This document shows positions 1-10,108 of a stretch of 64,000 bases of DNA, one piece after another. The translations under genes and the position numbers were made by a program. The DNA is from Streptococcus mitis. Its GTDB lineage: Bacteria; Bacillota; Bacilli; Lactobacillales; Streptococcaceae. The DNA lies in contig NZ_PKIE01000001.1 of assembly GCF_002860865.1 (NCBI RefSeq), forward strand, positions 813,503 through 877,502, given 5' to 3'. Within the stretch, counting starts at the first letter, position 1. The number at the start of each line of letters is the position of its first letter. The notes beneath the pieces were generated by a model. That model made no database searches and was not told the origin of the DNA. It was given only the letters and a program-made list of their open reading frames with translations.

Positions 1-30
1 CTACTCCCATCACTTCTTTAATGAAAAAGA

Positions 31-55
31 AAAATCAGGAATTTCCTGATTTTTA
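31..55 (-). terminator. Intrinsic terminator of the AI-2E family gene
   Basis: An inverted repeat with arms AAAAATCAGG and CCTGATTTTT around a five-base loop gives a short stem. Read on the minus strand it is followed by a T-rich run, and it overlaps the stop codon of the gene at 53-1153. This is the usual form of a rho-independent terminator. Confidence 0.7.
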
Positions 56-1153
56 CTTAGCTAATTCTCTTTCTCGTTCTTTCATTATTTTATGATTTTC
101 ATACAAACGTGATAAAAACTTAGAAATTTCTTTTAAGATAGAATAGGTTGGTACTGCGACAATCATGCCAATGACACCATAGATATTACTTGATAACAAA
201 AGTAATACTAAAATCGTAATTGGATGAACCTTCATCACTCCACCAACGATTCGAGGGTAAAGGATGTTCCCATCTACTTGTTGAATAATCAACATATAAA
301 CAACTGCAATCAGCATTCTATGGGGATCAGTAAAGACATTGGCGATAATCATCGGAATCAAACCAATACTTGGACCTACATAAGGAATGAGATTGGCTAA
401 TCCTGAAAAGATAGCGAAGACCAAAGCGTATTTCAAACCGATTACGCTATATCCGATAAAGGCCAAACAGCCAATAATAATCGCATCAATGGCAACTCCA
501 CTAATATATCGAGCGATTGTAGCATTCAAATTCTTTAATAGGCCTGCAATATGCAACTTATCTCGCTTTAAAACAGTACGTTCAAGCATCGGCAAGAACT
601 TGTTACCATCTAACAAAAAATAAATTAAGAACACAGGGGTCATGATAATAATTAACACAGTACTAAAGAGCGCAGATAGGACACTTCCAACACTATTGGT
701 AACACTGTTTAGAATATTTTGTAGAATATCTACATAGGAGAGATTTAACTGTTGAATCGTCGCTTGAATATCTAAATTTTGAAAGGCTGGATAAGTAGAT
801 AAATCCACAATCAAATCTTGCAAACGTGTCTGACTTGTTGCTATCAAACTGGTCAACTGATTAATCAAAATCGGTAAGAGATAGACTACCCCAATAACTA
901 GCCCCCAGACCAAGGCGCACAAGGTTAGTAAAATACCAATGATACGGTTAATTTTGAAATACTTTTGTAAAAAATTTACAATAGGATTTGTCAAATAATA
1001 TAAAAAACCACCTAAAAGAAAGGGAATCATTATAGTGTTTGCAACGCTTACAAAAGGTGTAATAATCGCTCCCATCTCTCTCCATAAATAAAAGATAATG
1101 GTTAATAGTAAAATCTCACTGGTCCAAAAAAATAATTTATTCTTACGAAACAT
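53..1153 (-). CDS. AI-2E family transporter-like membrane protein
   Basis: A 366-residue polytopic membrane protein. Hydrophobic segments cluster near residues 10-60, 65-95, 150-185 and 215-340, the layout of the AI-2E transporter/permease (PerM/YtvI/YdiK) family. The central soluble stretch at about 95-150 and the block with GLANLIPYVGP near residue 255 fit the family. Members have been linked to autoinducer-2 export or to sodium/proton antiport, so the substrate here is unknown. The ATG follows GAGGTAC on the minus strand. The gene is divergent from dacA across a gap of about 100 bp that must hold both promoters. The family call is firm; the function is not. Confidence 0.8.
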   Translation of the reverse strand: MFRKNKLFFWTSEILLLTIIFYLWREMGAIITPFVSVANTIMIPFLLGGFLYYLTNPIVNFLQKYFKINRIIGILLTLCALVWGLVIGVVYLLPILINQLTSLIATSQTRLQDLIVDLSTYPAFQNLDIQATIQQLNLSYVDILQNILNSVTNSVGSVLSALFSTVLIIIMTPVFLIYFLLDGNKFLPMLERTVLKRDKLHIAGLLKNLNATIARYISGVAIDAIIIGCLAFIGYSVIGLKYALVFAIFSGLANLIPYVGPSIGLIPMIIANVFTDPHRMLIAVVYMLIIQQVDGNILYPRIVGGVMKVHPITILVLLLLSSNIYGVIGMIVAVPTYSILKEISKFLSRLYENHKIMKERERELAK

Positions 1154-1237
1154 GAGGTACCTCCATTTATCTATTTTACCACACTTTCAAAAAAACTTCT
1201 TTCTTATATCATGAAACTGGGAATATTTTTTTCTTTA

Positions 1238-1246
1238 TGATAGAAT
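1238..1246 (+). promoter_or_regulatory. Extended -10 promoter of dacA with almost no leader
   Basis: TGATAGAAT is an extended -10 element (TG-A-TAGAAT) ending only nine bases before the dacA ATG at 1256. No Shine-Dalgarno sequence lies between. Transcription starting at the usual distance would give a leader of about 0-3 nt. Confidence 0.5.
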
Positions 1247-1255
1247 AAACTTACT

Positions 1256-2497
1256 ATGAAAAAAATAATTTTAACTCTCCTAAGCCTATCCGTGATTGGG
1301 TCAGCATCTACTGTTGCTGCTCAAGATTTTAATATTGCTGCTAAACATGCAATTGCTGTTGAGGCAAATACCGGTAAAATTCTCTATGAGAAAGATGCAA
1401 CCCAACCAGTTGAAATCGCTTCAATCACAAAATTGATTACGGTCTATCTTGTCTATGAAGCCTTGGAAAACGGCAGTATTACACTATCAACTCCGGTAGA
1501 TATTTCTGATTATCCTTACAAATTAACGACAAATTCTGAAGCAAGTAATGTTCCTATGGAAGCTCGTAATTATACCGTTGAACAGCTACTTGAAGCAACA
1601 CTGGTATCTAGTGCCAACAGTGCAGCTATCGCCCTAGCTGAGAAAATTGCTGGCTCAGAAAAAGATTTCGTCGATATGATGCGGGCAAAGCTCTTGGAAT
1701 GGGGCATTCAGGATGCCACTGTTGTCAATACGACGGGTCTTAACAATGAGACTTTAGGGGATAACATTTACCCAGGATCTAGAAAAGATGATGAAAACAA
1801 GCTCAGTGCTTATGATGTCGCTATCGTTGCTCGCAATCTCATCAAAAAATACCCACAAGTCTTGGAAATCACGAAAAAACCTTCTTCTACTTTTGCTGGA
1901 ATGACAATCACTTCTACCAACTACATGTTAGAAGGTATGCCTGCTTATCGCGGTGGTTTTGATGGCCTTAAGACAGGAACAACAGACAAAGCTGGAGAAT
2001 CTTTTGTTGGTACTACTGTCGAAAAAGGGATGAGGGTTATCACAGTTGTTTTGAATGCAGACCATCAAGACAATAATCCTTACGCTCGCTTCACAGCTAC
2101 ATCGTCACTAATGGATTATATCTCTTCTACATTCACGCTTCGTAAAATCGTTCAAAAAGGCGATGCCTACCAAGATAGTAAAGCTCCTGTACAAGATGGA
2201 AAAGAAGATGCGGTCACTGCCGTTGCCAAAGATGATATCACTCTTATTGAACGTGTTGGGGGACAATCGTCCCAAACTATTCAATTCACACCTGATTCTA
2301 AGGCAATACCAGCACCACTTGAAGCCGGAACTGTGGTTGGACATTTGACTTATGAAGACAAGGACTTGATTGGTCAAGGTTACATCACCACAGAACGTCC
2401 TAGTTTCGAAATGCTAGCAGAAAAGAAAGTTGAAAAAGCTTTCTTCTTAAAAGTTTGGTGGAATCAGTTTATCCGATTTATCAACGAGAAATTATAA
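1256..2497 (+). CDS. dacA: D-alanyl-D-alanine carboxypeptidase PBP3 (DacA)
   Basis: A 413-residue low-molecular-mass penicillin-binding protein that removes the terminal D-Ala from peptidoglycan pentapeptides outside the membrane. A signal peptide covers about residues 1-22. The three active-site motifs are in place: S56-I-T-K59, S119-A-N121 and K239-T-G241. After the transpeptidase-like domain comes a beta-rich domain, and the C-terminal stretch EKAFFLKVWWNQFIRFINEK is the amphipathic helix that holds this family on the membrane face. Length and motif positions agree with what I recall of pneumococcal PBP3. It stands alone, with a terminator directly downstream. No ribosome-binding site is visible before the ATG (see the promoter entry). 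Confidence 0.95.
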   Translation: MKKIILTLLSLSVIGSASTVAAQDFNIAAKHAIAVEANTGKILYEKDATQPVEIASITKLITVYLVYEALENGSITLSTPVDISDYPYKLTTNSEASNVPMEARNYTVEQLLEATLVSSANSAAIALAEKIAGSEKDFVDMMRAKLLEWGIQDATVVNTTGLNNETLGDNIYPGSRKDDENKLSAYDVAIVARNLIKKYPQVLEITKKPSSTFAGMTITSTNYMLEGMPAYRGGFDGLKTGTTDKAGESFVGTTVEKGMRVITVVLNADHQDNNPYARFTATSSLMDYISSTFTLRKIVQKGDAYQDSKAPVQDGKEDAVTAVAKDDITLIERVGGQSSQTIQFTPDSKAIPAPLEAGTVVGHLTYEDKDLIGQGYITTERPSFEMLAEKKVEKAFFLKVWWNQFIRFINEKL

Positions 2498-2555
2498 AAC
2501 ATACTGAGCAAAAGATTGCTCCAAAATAGAAACAGACCAAAAAGTCTTTAAAGTC

Positions 2556-2607
2556 AAAAACGCATAGTATCAGGTATTAAAAAAACTTGATATTATGCGT
2601 TTTATTG
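2556..2607 (+). terminator. Terminator downstream of dacA
   Basis: A long, nearly perfect inverted repeat (arms around ACGCATAGTATCAGGT and ACTTGATATTATGCGT) is followed by TTTTATT. It closes dacA and separates it from the convergent gene at 2645. Confidence 0.85.
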
Positions 2608-2644
2608 TGGTAATATTTACTTCGTTTTCTCCTAAAATTGAATT

Positions 2645-3499
2645 TTATCCCATTCTTTTTTGAGATATTTTATTCATTACTTTAGGAAGACAATTACTAA
2701 TTTCCGTTGGCAAGACCACATAATGTTCTTGAGCTAGTTCTTGAGCAATAGCTGAATGAAGATGGGTCGCTACTGTCACACGTTCGTAGAGACTGGTCTG
2801 TCGGAATTGGCCTGCAAATCCTGCAATCATTCCAGCAAGAGTATCTCCCATTCCCCCAGTCGCCTGATAGGGACCGCCAACCTGTAACTGGTAATAATCA
2901 GATTGGCCAGCTTGCCAAATACGAGTAGCTGGACCTTTCTCTACCAAAATTGTTCCTTGAGGGAAGGAAGTCAGGGCACTAGCCGTTGCATCTTCCTTTT
3001 GCTTTTCAATCGTAATTCCAGATAATTTTTCCCATTCTTTTTGGTGAGGAGTTAGGATAAGCTGGTTAAACGGAAATGACAAACTTGTTCTAGCAATAAT
3101 GGTCAAAGCACCTCCGTCTACAATCAAAATCTGATTTTGGCTTAAACTAGCAAAGACTTGTTTTACTATATCTTCTCCAAAAGCATTGTCTCGTAAACCA
3201 GGACCCAGTAAGACAACTTCTTCCTTCTCCAGTTGCTCTTTTAACAATTGCTGGTCTTGCAGAGAAAAGGCCATAGCCTCAGGTAAATGGTTGTGCAGAG
3301 CTGGAATATTTTCCCTATCTGTTCCAACAGTCACCAATCCTGCACCGCTTTTTACAGCTGCCAAAGCAGCCATGATGATGGCACCACCATAAGGATAAGT
3401 CCCACCCAGCAACAGTAGACGACCGTAGTCTCCTTTATGACTGGTACGAGAACGTTCAATAATGACTTTTTCTAGTAGATCTTGATCAATCACTTTCAT
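2645..3499 (-). CDS. nnrD: ADP/ATP-dependent (S)-NAD(P)H-hydrate dehydratase
   Basis: A 284-residue protein of the YjeF C-terminal/ribokinase-like fold that repairs hydrated NAD(P)H. Visible family motifs are GDYGRLLLLGG near the N-terminus, LLGPGL mid-protein, ILTPHQKEW, and GGPYQATGGMGDTLAGMIAG, which is the nucleotide-binding glycine-rich stretch with the catalytic Asp. There is no N-terminal epimerase domain, as is common in streptococci. I chose the ATG at 3499 because GAGAGGAAAAAAG sits just before it. An upstream in-frame extension of 14 codons lacks a site. In this arrangement it follows folD and a terminator, so it probably has its own promoter (TATAAT near 3517-3522). Confidence 0.88.
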   Translation of the reverse strand: MKVIDQDLLEKVIIERSRTSHKGDYGRLLLLGGTYPYGGAIIMAALAAVKSGAGLVTVGTDRENIPALHNHLPEAMAFSLQDQQLLKEQLEKEEVVLLGPGLRDNAFGEDIVKQVFASLSQNQILIVDGGALTIIARTSLSFPFNQLILTPHQKEWEKLSGITIEKQKEDATASALTSFPQGTILVEKGPATRIWQAGQSDYYQLQVGGPYQATGGMGDTLAGMIAGFAGQFRQTSLYERVTVATHLHSAIAQELAQEHYVVLPTEISNCLPKVMNKISQKRMG

Positions 3500-3527
3500 C
3501 TTTTTTCCTCTCGCTTTTATTATACAA

Positions 3528-3555
3528 CAAAAAGGAGGCACAGACCTCCTTTTGT
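3528..3555 (-). terminator. Terminator of folD
   Basis: AAAAGGAGG and CCTCCTTTT form a perfect stem around a six-base loop, followed on the minus strand by TTTTTG. It lies between folD and nnrD and could work in both directions. Confidence 0.75.
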
Positions 3556-3631
3556 AATTTTATTTTTACAATTATTGTATCCCATTTCAGATATATCTAT
3601 AGAAAATACACTCTCTTCAGCGATTTTTCTC

Positions 3632-4489
3632 TTATTTTCTATCCAATGTCCGAAGTGCTGCCTGATAAGTTTGCTCCATTAGCATGGTAATGGTCATAGG
3701 ACCAACACCTCCAGGGACTGGCGTAATATGGCTAGCAAGTGGGGCAACTGCCTCATAATCCACATCCCCACAGAGCTTGCCATTTTCATCACGATTCATC
3801 CCAACGTCAATGACTACCGCACCTGGTTTAACAAAGTCATCAGTCACAAACTTGGCACGACCGATTGCAACAACCAGAATATCAGCTTTTGCAGCCACCT
3901 TAGCAAGATTATGGGTGCGTGAGTGAGTCAAGGTCACTGTTGCATTCTTGGCCAAAAGAAGCTGGGCCATGGGTTTTCCAACAATGTTTGAACGACCGAT
4001 GACAACCGCATTTTTACCTTCTAATTCAATCCCATATTCATGAAACATTTCCATAATTCCTGCAGGTGTTGATGGAATCATGACTGGATGACCAGACCAA
4101 AGGCGTCCCATATTTAGAGGATGGAAACCATCCACATCCTTTTCTGGGTCAATGGCCAACAAAACCGCCTCTTCATCAATGTGTTTTGGTAATGGCAACT
4201 GGACCAAAATTCCATGCCAAGCTGGATCCTGATTATATTTAGCAATCAGGTCTAACAATTCCTCTTGAGTAATAGTCTCTGGAACTCGCACTACTTCGCT
4301 ACGGAAACCAGCCGCAAGGGCAGAACGTTCCTTGTTGCGAACGTAGACTTGGCTAGCTGGATTGTCCCCAACCAAAATCACCACCAAACCAGGTACTAGC
4401 CCCGTTTCTTCCTTTAATCTTTCAGTCTTTTCAGCCAGCTGTCCTTGTAACTTAGCTGCTAGAGCCTTCCCATCAATAATCTGTGTCAT
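3632..4489 (-). CDS. folD: Methylenetetrahydrofolate dehydrogenase/cyclohydrolase (FolD)
   Basis: A 285-residue bifunctional cytoplasmic enzyme that converts 5,10-methylene-THF to 10-formyl-THF with NADP. The catalytic region YVRNKERSA contains the conserved Tyr and Lys. The signatures [17 protein letters not shown] and the C-terminal PGGVGPMTI are present, and [12 protein letters not shown] marks the dinucleotide-binding Rossmann segment. The start at 4489 gives the usual family length and follows AGAGAAG. A longer in-frame reading to 4552 adds 21 residues unlike the family. It appears monocistronic, with a terminator at 3528-3555. Confidence 0.97.
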   Translation of the reverse strand: MTQIIDGKALAAKLQGQLAEKTERLKEETGLVPGLVVILVGDNPASQVYVRNKERSALAAGFRSEVVRVPETITQEELLDLIAKYNQDPAWHGILVQLPLPKHIDEEAVLLAIDPEKDVDGFHPLNMGRLWSGHPVMIPSTPAGIMEMFHEYGIELEGKNAVVIGRSNIVGKPMAQLLLAKNATVTLTHSRTHNLAKVAAKADILVVAIGRAKFVTDDFVKPGAVVIDVGMNRDENGKLCGDVDYEAVAPLASHITPVPGGVGPMTITMLMEQTYQAALRTLDRK

Positions 4490-4666
4490 ATCACTTCTCT
4501 TTTCTTTCAAATATCTTCCATTATACCAAAAACTGCTAATCCCCTCTAACACTTCTTTCCTAGGCTATCTTATAGTTTCAAACTATAAGAAAAAGCCCAG
4601 TTCGAGCTTTTCATTAATCTATATTTTATATGTAAAATTGGCTACAAATAGCTAAACAAAGCTAAC

Positions 4667-5401
4667 TTATAAAACCTTACTCAAGAAGTCTTTAGTCCGT
4701 TGTTCTTGGGTTTGTTCAAAAATCTGCTCAGGTGTTCCATCTTCAACAACCACGCCGTCTGCCATAAAGATGACACGATCTGCCACCTCACGGGCAAATC
4801 CCATCTCATGTGTTACGATAACCATAGTCATTCCTGATTTGGCTAGATCTTGCATAACAGCCAACACCTCACCTACCATTTCAGGGTCCAAGGCTGAAGT
4901 TGGCTCGTCAAAAAGCAAAACATCTGGTTCCATGGCCAAACCACGCGCAATGGCAATCCGTTGTTGCTGTCCACCTGACAAACTCTGTGGATAAGCAGTT
5001 GCCTTATCTGGTAAACCAACTTTTTCCAAAAGTTCCTGAGCTCTCTTCTCTGCAACTTCCTTACTTTCACCTTTGGTCTTGATAGGAGACAAGGTGATAT
5101 TTTCCATCACAGTCATATTAGGAAAGAGATTAAATTGTTGGAAAACCATGCCCATCTTCTCACGCATGGCAAACAGATCATTCTTCTTGTCCGTAATATC
5201 GACTCCTTCAAAGATAACCTTCCCCTTGGTCGCTTCTTCTAACAAATTCATAGAACGAAGCAAGGTAGATTTCCCGCTTCCTGAAGGACCGATGATGACG
5301 ACAACCTCTCCTCTTTTAATCTCGAGGTTGATGCCCTTCAATACTTCATTCTTTCCAAAGGATTTATGTAAATTTTCAATTTTTATCAAGGTTTCTGTCA
5401 T
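4667..5401 (-). CDS. Polar amino-acid ABC transporter ATPase
   Basis: A 244-residue ATP-binding subunit of the GlnQ/HisP class. Walker A is GPSGSGKST near residue 40, the Q-loop lies in [13 protein letters not shown], the signature is [14 protein letters not shown], Walker B is [12 protein letters not shown], and the switch His is in VTHEM. Its ATG overlaps the stop of the permease gene by one base (TAATG), so the two are translationally coupled. No substrate-binding protein is adjacent. An orphan binding lipoprotein occurs far away at 48775-49590, but pairing them is speculation. Confidence 0.93.
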   Translation of the reverse strand: MTETLIKIENLHKSFGKNEVLKGINLEIKRGEVVVIIGPSGSGKSTLLRSMNLLEEATKGKVIFEGVDITDKKNDLFAMREKMGMVFQQFNLFPNMTVMENITLSPIKTKGESKEVAEKRAQELLEKVGLPDKATAYPQSLSGGQQQRIAIARGLAMEPDVLLFDEPTSALDPEMVGEVLAVMQDLAKSGMTMVIVTHEMGFAREVADRVIFMADGVVVEDGTPEQIFEQTQEQRTKDFLSKVL

Positions 5402-6084
5402 TATTTTTTATCTCCTTGTCCCATACGTTTTTCAAAAGCTTTCAAGGCTACTGTCAAAATAGAAGTCATAATCAAGTAATAAAAGGCTGCAAATAAAAGT
5501 GGTGTTAAAGGTAGATAGGTTGTTGTAGAAACTGTTGTAGCCCCATTCCACAACTCCATGACACCGATAGCTGATAAGAGGGAACTATCCTTGATAATAG
5601 TAATAAATTCGTTCCCCAATGCTGGCAAGATATTTTTGATTGCTTGTGGCAAAATCACATATCTCATAGCATTTTTAGGACGAATTCCTAGCGAATAAGC
5701 CGCTTCTAGCTGACCTTTTGGAACCGCATTAATCCCAGCACGAACAGTCTCAGAAACATAAGCACCACTGTTCATAGAGATAATCAAAATCCCTGGAATC
5801 AAACGAGAAAGGTCAACACCCAAAATTCCAACCTGAATAGTCGGGGCATTGATGTGCATAAGGGCAAAGGCAATCATAATCTGAACCATCATCGGTGTCC
5901 CACGGAAAATCCAAACGTACAAGTTGGCCAGCCAGACAAGCGGTTTAAACTTTGAACGTTGCCCAAAAGCCAAGACAACACCCAAAATGGTTCCCAAAAA
6001 GACCACACAGATAGAAATGAGAACCGTCACAACAGCCCCATAGTTAAAATAAGGTAAATACTTAGGTAAAAAAGAAAAATTCAT
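5401..6084 (-). CDS. Polar amino-acid ABC transporter permease
   Basis: A 227-residue HisM/GlnP-type membrane subunit. The first hydrophobic segment is at about residues 15-40. The cytoplasmic coupling loop carries the EAA-like motif in [24 protein letters not shown] set the start at the ATG at 6084 ([13 protein letters not shown]). The in-frame extension to 6147 overlaps the probable promoter region and lacks a ribosome-binding site. It forms a two-gene operon with the ATPase downstream. Family length is normal (about 220-230). Confidence 0.9.
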   Translation of the reverse strand: MNFSFLPKYLPYFNYGAVVTVLISICVVFLGTILGVVLAFGQRSKFKPLVWLANLYVWIFRGTPMMVQIMIAFALMHINAPTIQVGILGVDLSRLIPGILIISMNSGAYVSETVRAGINAVPKGQLEAAYSLGIRPKNAMRYVILPQAIKNILPALGNEFITIIKDSSLLSAIGVMELWNGATTVSTTTYLPLTPLLFAAFYYLIMTSILTVALKAFEKRMGQGDKK

Positions 6085-6274
6085 AATCACACTGCTTTCT
6101 AAAATAGAATACTGTATGATTATAACATGTATTGAATTAAAATTCAAACTTTTTATCCGATTTATTCAAAAAAACTTTCAGCTGGTAGAATTAGCGAGAA
6201 ATCTTAGTTTTTTCTAGTCAAGTTGGCCTCCTTTATGGTAAAATAGTAACGATAAGAAATGAAGGAGAATCAAA

Positions 6275-6505
6275 ATGGAATCACATTTGGTTAGAATCAT
6301 CAACCGCCTTGAAGCAATGGCAAAAGACGGCGGAAATTTAAAACGTAATTTTGAACGCGAAGGAGTTGTTGTTGCAGAAGTTGCATACAGCCACGACGAA
6401 GAAAACGGCTCAATCTTTACCCTGCGTGATGTCGAAGCTCGCGAAACTTATACGTTTGACAGCATTGACTTGATTGCAATGGAGATTTACGAACTCCTTT
6501 ACTAA
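6275..6505 (+). CDS. DUF1797 family protein (YkuJ-like)
   Basis: A 76-residue acidic cytoplasmic protein of unknown function. It matches my recollection of the DUF1797 family, which includes Bacillus YkuJ: N-terminal helix, then a beta-rich core ending in FDSIDLIAMEIYELL. The ATG follows GAAGGAGAATCAAA. TGGTAAAAT, about 40 bp upstream, is a plausible extended -10 promoter element. It is a single gene facing away from the amino-acid transporter. Confidence 0.85.
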   Translation: MESHLVRIINRLEAMAKDGGNLKRNFEREGVVVAEVAYSHDEENGSIFTLRDVEARETYTFDSIDLIAMEIYELLY

Positions 6506-6637
6506 TACAAAACAAGCTGGGATTACACCCTGCATGTCTAACCAAAATCCTTTTTGTCTCACAAATAGGATTTTTTTATAGTCCAAATTCACAAAAATTT
6601 TCATTGTAACAACTTCTCAAAGCTGCAATCTTTTTAC

Positions 6638-6695
6638 TTGCTTTACACCCCAATCCTGTTATAATGAGAGTATAGAAATTTGACTATTTTTGACC
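6638..6695 (+). promoter_or_regulatory. clpE promoter with CtsR operator
   Basis: TTGCTT at 6638-6643 and TATAAT at 6660-6665 are separated by 16 bp. Directly downstream, TTTGACTATTTTTGACC (6679-6695) matches the known CtsR heptanucleotide repeat (GGTCAAANANGGTCAAA) in reverse complement. CtsR would therefore sit on the transcription start and repress clpE until heat or misfolded protein relieves it. Confidence 0.88.
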
Positions 6696-6735
6696 TTTGA
6701 ACAGGTCAGGCTAAAGAAAGAAATGAGGTAGATGT

Positions 6736-8994
6736 ATGCTTTGTCAAAACTGTAAAATTAACGACTCAACAATTCATCTTTATACCAATCTCAATGGAAA
6801 ACAAAAACAAATTGACCTCTGTCAAAACTGCTATAAGATTATCAAAACAGATCCTAACAACAGTCTCTTTAAAGGTATAACGGATTTGAACAATCGTGAC
6901 TTTGATCCCTTTGGTGATTTCTTCAACGACCTAAACAATTTTAGACCTTCTAGCAATACTCCTCCGACTCCCCCAACCCAATCAGGTGGGGGTTACGGTG
7001 GAAATGGCGGTTATGGTTCCCAAAATCGTGGATCTGCTCAAACTCCGCCACCAAGCCAAGAAAAAGGCCTGCTAGAAGAATTTGGTATCAACGTAACTGA
7101 AATTGCCCGTCGTGGAGATATTGACCCCGTTATTGGGCGTGACGATGAGATTATCCGTGTCATCGAAATTCTCAATCGCAGAACCAAGAATAATCCTGTT
7201 CTTATCGGTGAACCAGGTGTCGGAAAAACTGCCGTTGTCGAAGGTCTAGCTCAGAAAATCGTTGATGGCGACGTTCCACATAAACTCCAAGGTAAACAAG
7301 TCATCCGTCTGGATGTGGTTAGCCTAGTTCAAGGAACGGGTATCCGTGGACAATTTGAAGAACGCATGCAAAAACTCATGGAAGAAATTCGTAAACGTGA
7401 GGACATCATCCTCTTTATCGATGAAATCCATGAAATTGTTGGTGCTGGTTCTGCGGGCGATGGAAATATGGATGCAGGAAATATCCTCAAGCCCGCCCTT
7501 GCTCGTGGAGAACTGCAACTAGTCGGTGCTACTACCCTCAATGAATACCGTATCATTGAAAAGGATGCTGCTCTCGAGCGTCGTATGCAACCTGTTAAGG
7601 TCGATGAACCAACAGTGGAAGAAACAATCACTATCCTCAAAGGCATTCAAAAGAAATACGAAGACTACCACCACGTTCAGTATACCGATGCTGCAATTGA
7701 AGCAGCTGCAACTCTTTCCAATCGCTACATCCAAGATCGCTTCTTGCCTGACAAGGCCATTGACCTCCTAGATGAAGCTGGTTCTAAAATGAACTTGACC
7801 TTGAATTTTGTGGATCCTAAAGTAATTGATCAACGCTTGATTGAGGCTGAAAATCTTAAATCTCAAGCTACACGAGAGGAAGATTTTGAGAAGGCCGCCT
7901 ACTTCCGTGACCAGATTGCCAAGTATAAGGAAATGCAAAAGAAAAAAGTCACAGACCAAGATACACCTATCATAAGCGAGAAAACTATTGAGCACATTAT
8001 CGAGCAGAAAACCAATATCCCTGTTGGTGATTTAAAAGAGAAAGAACAATCTCAACTCATCCATCTAGCCGAAGATCTCAAGTCTCATGTTATTGGACAG
8101 GATGATGCTGTCGATAAGATTGCCAAGGCTATTCGCCGGAATCGTGTCGGTCTCGGTACGCCTAACCGTCCAATTGGAAGCTTCCTCTTTGTCGGGCCAA
8201 CCGGTGTCGGTAAGACAGAACTTTCCAAACAACTAGCCATTGAACTTTTTGGTTCTGCTGACAGCATGATTCGCTTTGACATGAGTGAATACATGGAAAA
8301 ACACAGCGTTGCTAAGTTGGTCGGTGCCCCTCCAGGTTATGTTGGTTACGATGAGGCTGGGCAATTAACTGAAAAAGTTCGCCGCAATCCATATTCTCTT
8401 ATTCTCTTGGATGAAGTAGAGAAAGCCCATCCAGATGTTATGCACATGTTCCTCCAGGTCTTGGACGATGGTCGTTTGACAGATGGGCAAGGACGTACCG
8501 TTAGCTTCAAGGATGCCATCATTATCATGACCTCAAATGCAGGGACAGGTAAGGCTGAAGCCAGCGTTGGTTTTGGTGCTGCTAGAGAAGGACGTACCAA
8601 TTCTGTTCTCGGTGAACTCGGTAACTTCTTTAGCCCAGAGTTTATGAACCGTTTTGATGGTATTATCGAATTTAAGGCTCTCAGCAAGGATAACCTCCTT
8701 CAGATTGTCGAGCTTATGCTAGCAGACGTTAACAAGCGCCTTTCTAGCAACAATATCCATCTCGATGTGACAGACAAGGTCAAGGAAAAATTGGTTGACC
8801 TCGGTTATGATCCAAAAATGGGAGCACGCCCACTCCGCCGTACCATTCAAGACTATATAGAGGACGCAATCACTGACTACTACCTTGAAAATCCAAGCGA
8901 AAAAGACCTCAAGGCAGTTATGACCAGCAAAGGCAAGATTCAAATCAAATCTGCCAAAAAAGCAGAAGTTAAAACTTCTGAAACAGAAAAATAA
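6736..8994 (+). CDS. clpE: ClpE, AAA+ unfoldase with N-terminal zinc finger
   Basis: A 752-residue Clp ATPase that unfolds proteins for ClpP. The N-terminal zinc finger CQNCKINDS...CQNC (residues 3-34) is specific to ClpE. It is followed by a Gly/Pro/Ser-rich linker (about 75-110). AAA-1 carries Walker [10 protein letters not shown] near residue 160 and Walker [13 protein letters not shown]-like stretch [20 protein letters not shown] lies at about 380-400. AAA-2 has GPTGVGKTE and [14 protein letters not shown]. It is monocistronic, preceded by a CtsR box and followed by a terminator, which fits the CtsR heat-shock regulon. Confidence 0.97.
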   Translation: MLCQNCKINDSTIHLYTNLNGKQKQIDLCQNCYKIIKTDPNNSLFKGITDLNNRDFDPFGDFFNDLNNFRPSSNTPPTPPTQSGGGYGGNGGYGSQNRGSAQTPPPSQEKGLLEEFGINVTEIARRGDIDPVIGRDDEIIRVIEILNRRTKNNPVLIGEPGVGKTAVVEGLAQKIVDGDVPHKLQGKQVIRLDVVSLVQGTGIRGQFEERMQKLMEEIRKREDIILFIDEIHEIVGAGSAGDGNMDAGNILKPALARGELQLVGATTLNEYRIIEKDAALERRMQPVKVDEPTVEETITILKGIQKKYEDYHHVQYTDAAIEAAATLSNRYIQDRFLPDKAIDLLDEAGSKMNLTLNFVDPKVIDQRLIEAENLKSQATREEDFEKAAYFRDQIAKYKEMQKKKVTDQDTPIISEKTIEHIIEQKTNIPVGDLKEKEQSQLIHLAEDLKSHVIGQDDAVDKIAKAIRRNRVGLGTPNRPIGSFLFVGPTGVGKTELSKQLAIELFGSADSMIRFDMSEYMEKHSVAKLVGAPPGYVGYDEAGQLTEKVRRNPYSLILLDEVEKAHPDVMHMFLQVLDDGRLTDGQGRTVSFKDAIIIMTSNAGTGKAEASVGFGAAREGRTNSVLGELGNFFSPEFMNRFDGIIEFKALSKDNLLQIVELMLADVNKRLSSNNIHLDVTDKVKEKLVDLGYDPKMGARPLRRTIQDYIEDAITDYYLENPSEKDLKAVMTSKGKIQIKSAKKAEVKTSETEK

Positions 8995-9001
8995 ATTCTA
9001 T

Positions 9002-9042
9002 AAAAAAGGAGTAGAAAATGAAATGTTTCTGCTTCTTTTTTA
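9002..9042 (+). terminator. clpE terminator
   Basis: AAAAAAGGAGTAGAAA and TTTCTGCTTCTTTTTT form a stem with a T run directly after the clpE stop. Confidence 0.7.
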
Positions 9043-9061
9043 CTAAAATAACTGTAATTTC

Positions 9062-9090
9062 TTGACAGCTTGCCCTTTGTCCATTATGAT
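9062..9090 (+). promoter_or_regulatory. Sigma-A promoter of the Nudix gene
   Basis: TTGACA (9062-9067), a 17-bp spacer and TATGAT (9085-9090) form a near-consensus promoter. It shows that the in-frame codons from 9062 lie inside the promoter and are not translated. Confidence 0.8.
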
Positions 9091-9124
9091 AATAATAACG
9101 ATACTAGATAATGAGGAAAATGCA

Positions 9125-9577
9125 ATGGCAAACCCAACTTTCGGAGAAAAAAAAGCGAATACAGACTATGTTGCACGCTATGGAGTGTATGCAGTTATCC
9201 CTGACGCTGAACAAAAACAAATAGTTTTAGTTCAAGCTCCTAATGGTGCTTGGTTCTTACCAGGTGGCGAAATTGAAGCAGGGGAAAATCATCAGGAAGC
9301 CCTAAAACGTGAATTGATTGAAGAGCTTGGATTCACAGCTGAAATTGGTGTCTATTACGGACAAGCTGACGAATATTTCTACTCTCGTCACCGTGATACC
9401 TACTACTACAATCCTGCCTACCTCTATGAAGCGACATCTTTCAAGGAAGTTCAAAAACCACTAGAAGACTTTAATCATATTGCCTGGTTCCCTATTGATG
9501 AGGCTATTGAAAATCTCAAACGTGGTAGCCATAAATGGGCTATTGAATCTTGGAAAAAACAGCATAAGATTGACTAA
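9125..9577 (+). CDS. Nudix hydrolase (MutT-like)
   Basis: A 150-residue Nudix protein. The catalytic box is intact: G-G-E-I-E-A-G-E, seven residues, then RELIEELGF, satisfying GX5EX7REUXEEXGU. The family hydrolyses nucleoside diphosphates linked to another moiety, and the substrate cannot be told here. The start at 9125 follows GAGG and lies correctly downstream of the promoter at 9062-9090. Reading from 9062 would start in the -35 box. The DUF1827 gene follows after 58 bp with its own -10 (TATAAT near 9604). Confidence 0.88.
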   Translation: MANPTFGEKKANTDYVARYGVYAVIPDAEQKQIVLVQAPNGAWFLPGGEIEAGENHQEALKRELIEELGFTAEIGVYYGQADEYFYSRHRDTYYYNPAYLYEATSFKEVQKPLEDFNHIAWFPIDEAIENLKRGSHKWAIESWKKQHKID

Positions 9578-9635
9578 ATCAAGCGACTTTATTCAAAAAG
9601 TGCTATAATAGTATTAGAAAATCGGAGGAAATATT

Positions 9636-9935
9636 ATGAAGCTTATCAATACGACAAACTCACACTCGCAACTTGTAAAAGGCCAGCTAGAGAGTACAGA
9701 TGCAACCCTTGTTGAGGTCTATTCTGCTGGAAATACAGATGTTATTTTTACCCAAGCTCCGCTTCACTATGAAATCCTCATCTCAAATAAACACCGTGCT
9801 ATTCGAGAAACTGAAATCGAAGCCATCCAAGAATTTTTCTTGAAACGTAAAATTGATAAGGACTCTATTGATGAAGCCAATATCAAGACACTCTACTCAG
9901 AAAAATTAATTGGGATTTCAATTCCAATCAAATAA
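9636..9935 (+). CDS. DUF1827 family protein
   Basis: A 99-residue protein I recognise as the DUF1827 family of lactic-acid bacteria. Function is unknown. It has no membrane segment or signal peptide and is predicted cytoplasmic alpha/beta. The ATG at 9636 follows CGGAGGAAATATT, a strong ribosome-binding site. A hairpin terminator follows it. Confidence 0.82.
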   Translation: MKLINTTNSHSQLVKGQLESTDATLVEVYSAGNTDVIFTQAPLHYEILISNKHRAIRETEIEAIQEFFLKRKIDKDSIDEANIKTLYSEKLIGISIPIK

Positions 9936-9939
9936 AATT

Positions 9940-10019
9940 TTGGAGAGATTAGAAAGCTATTGAACCTTATAGACCAAACATAGGTTCTGACTTGCTTTTT
10001 AAATCGTCTCCAATTTTTT
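9940..10019 (+). terminator. Terminator after the DUF1827 gene
   Basis: TTGGAGA and TCTCCAA pair over a long loop that itself contains the pair GAACCT/AGGTTC, and TTTTTT follows. This is a branched or extended terminator hairpin. Confidence 0.6.
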
Positions 10020-10060
10020 ATCTTGAGATCTTATCATACAAGATTTTATAGACAAATAAT

Positions 10061-10104
10061 AAAAAAGATTTGATTCTGCTTCTCACACAATCAAATCTTT
10101 TTCT
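10061..10104 (-). terminator. ezrA terminator
   Basis: AAAGATTTGAT and ATCAAATCTTT form a perfect stem. On the minus strand a T-rich run follows directly after the ezrA stop. The element could also act on plus-strand transcripts. Confidence 0.75.
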
Positions 10105-10108
10105 TTTA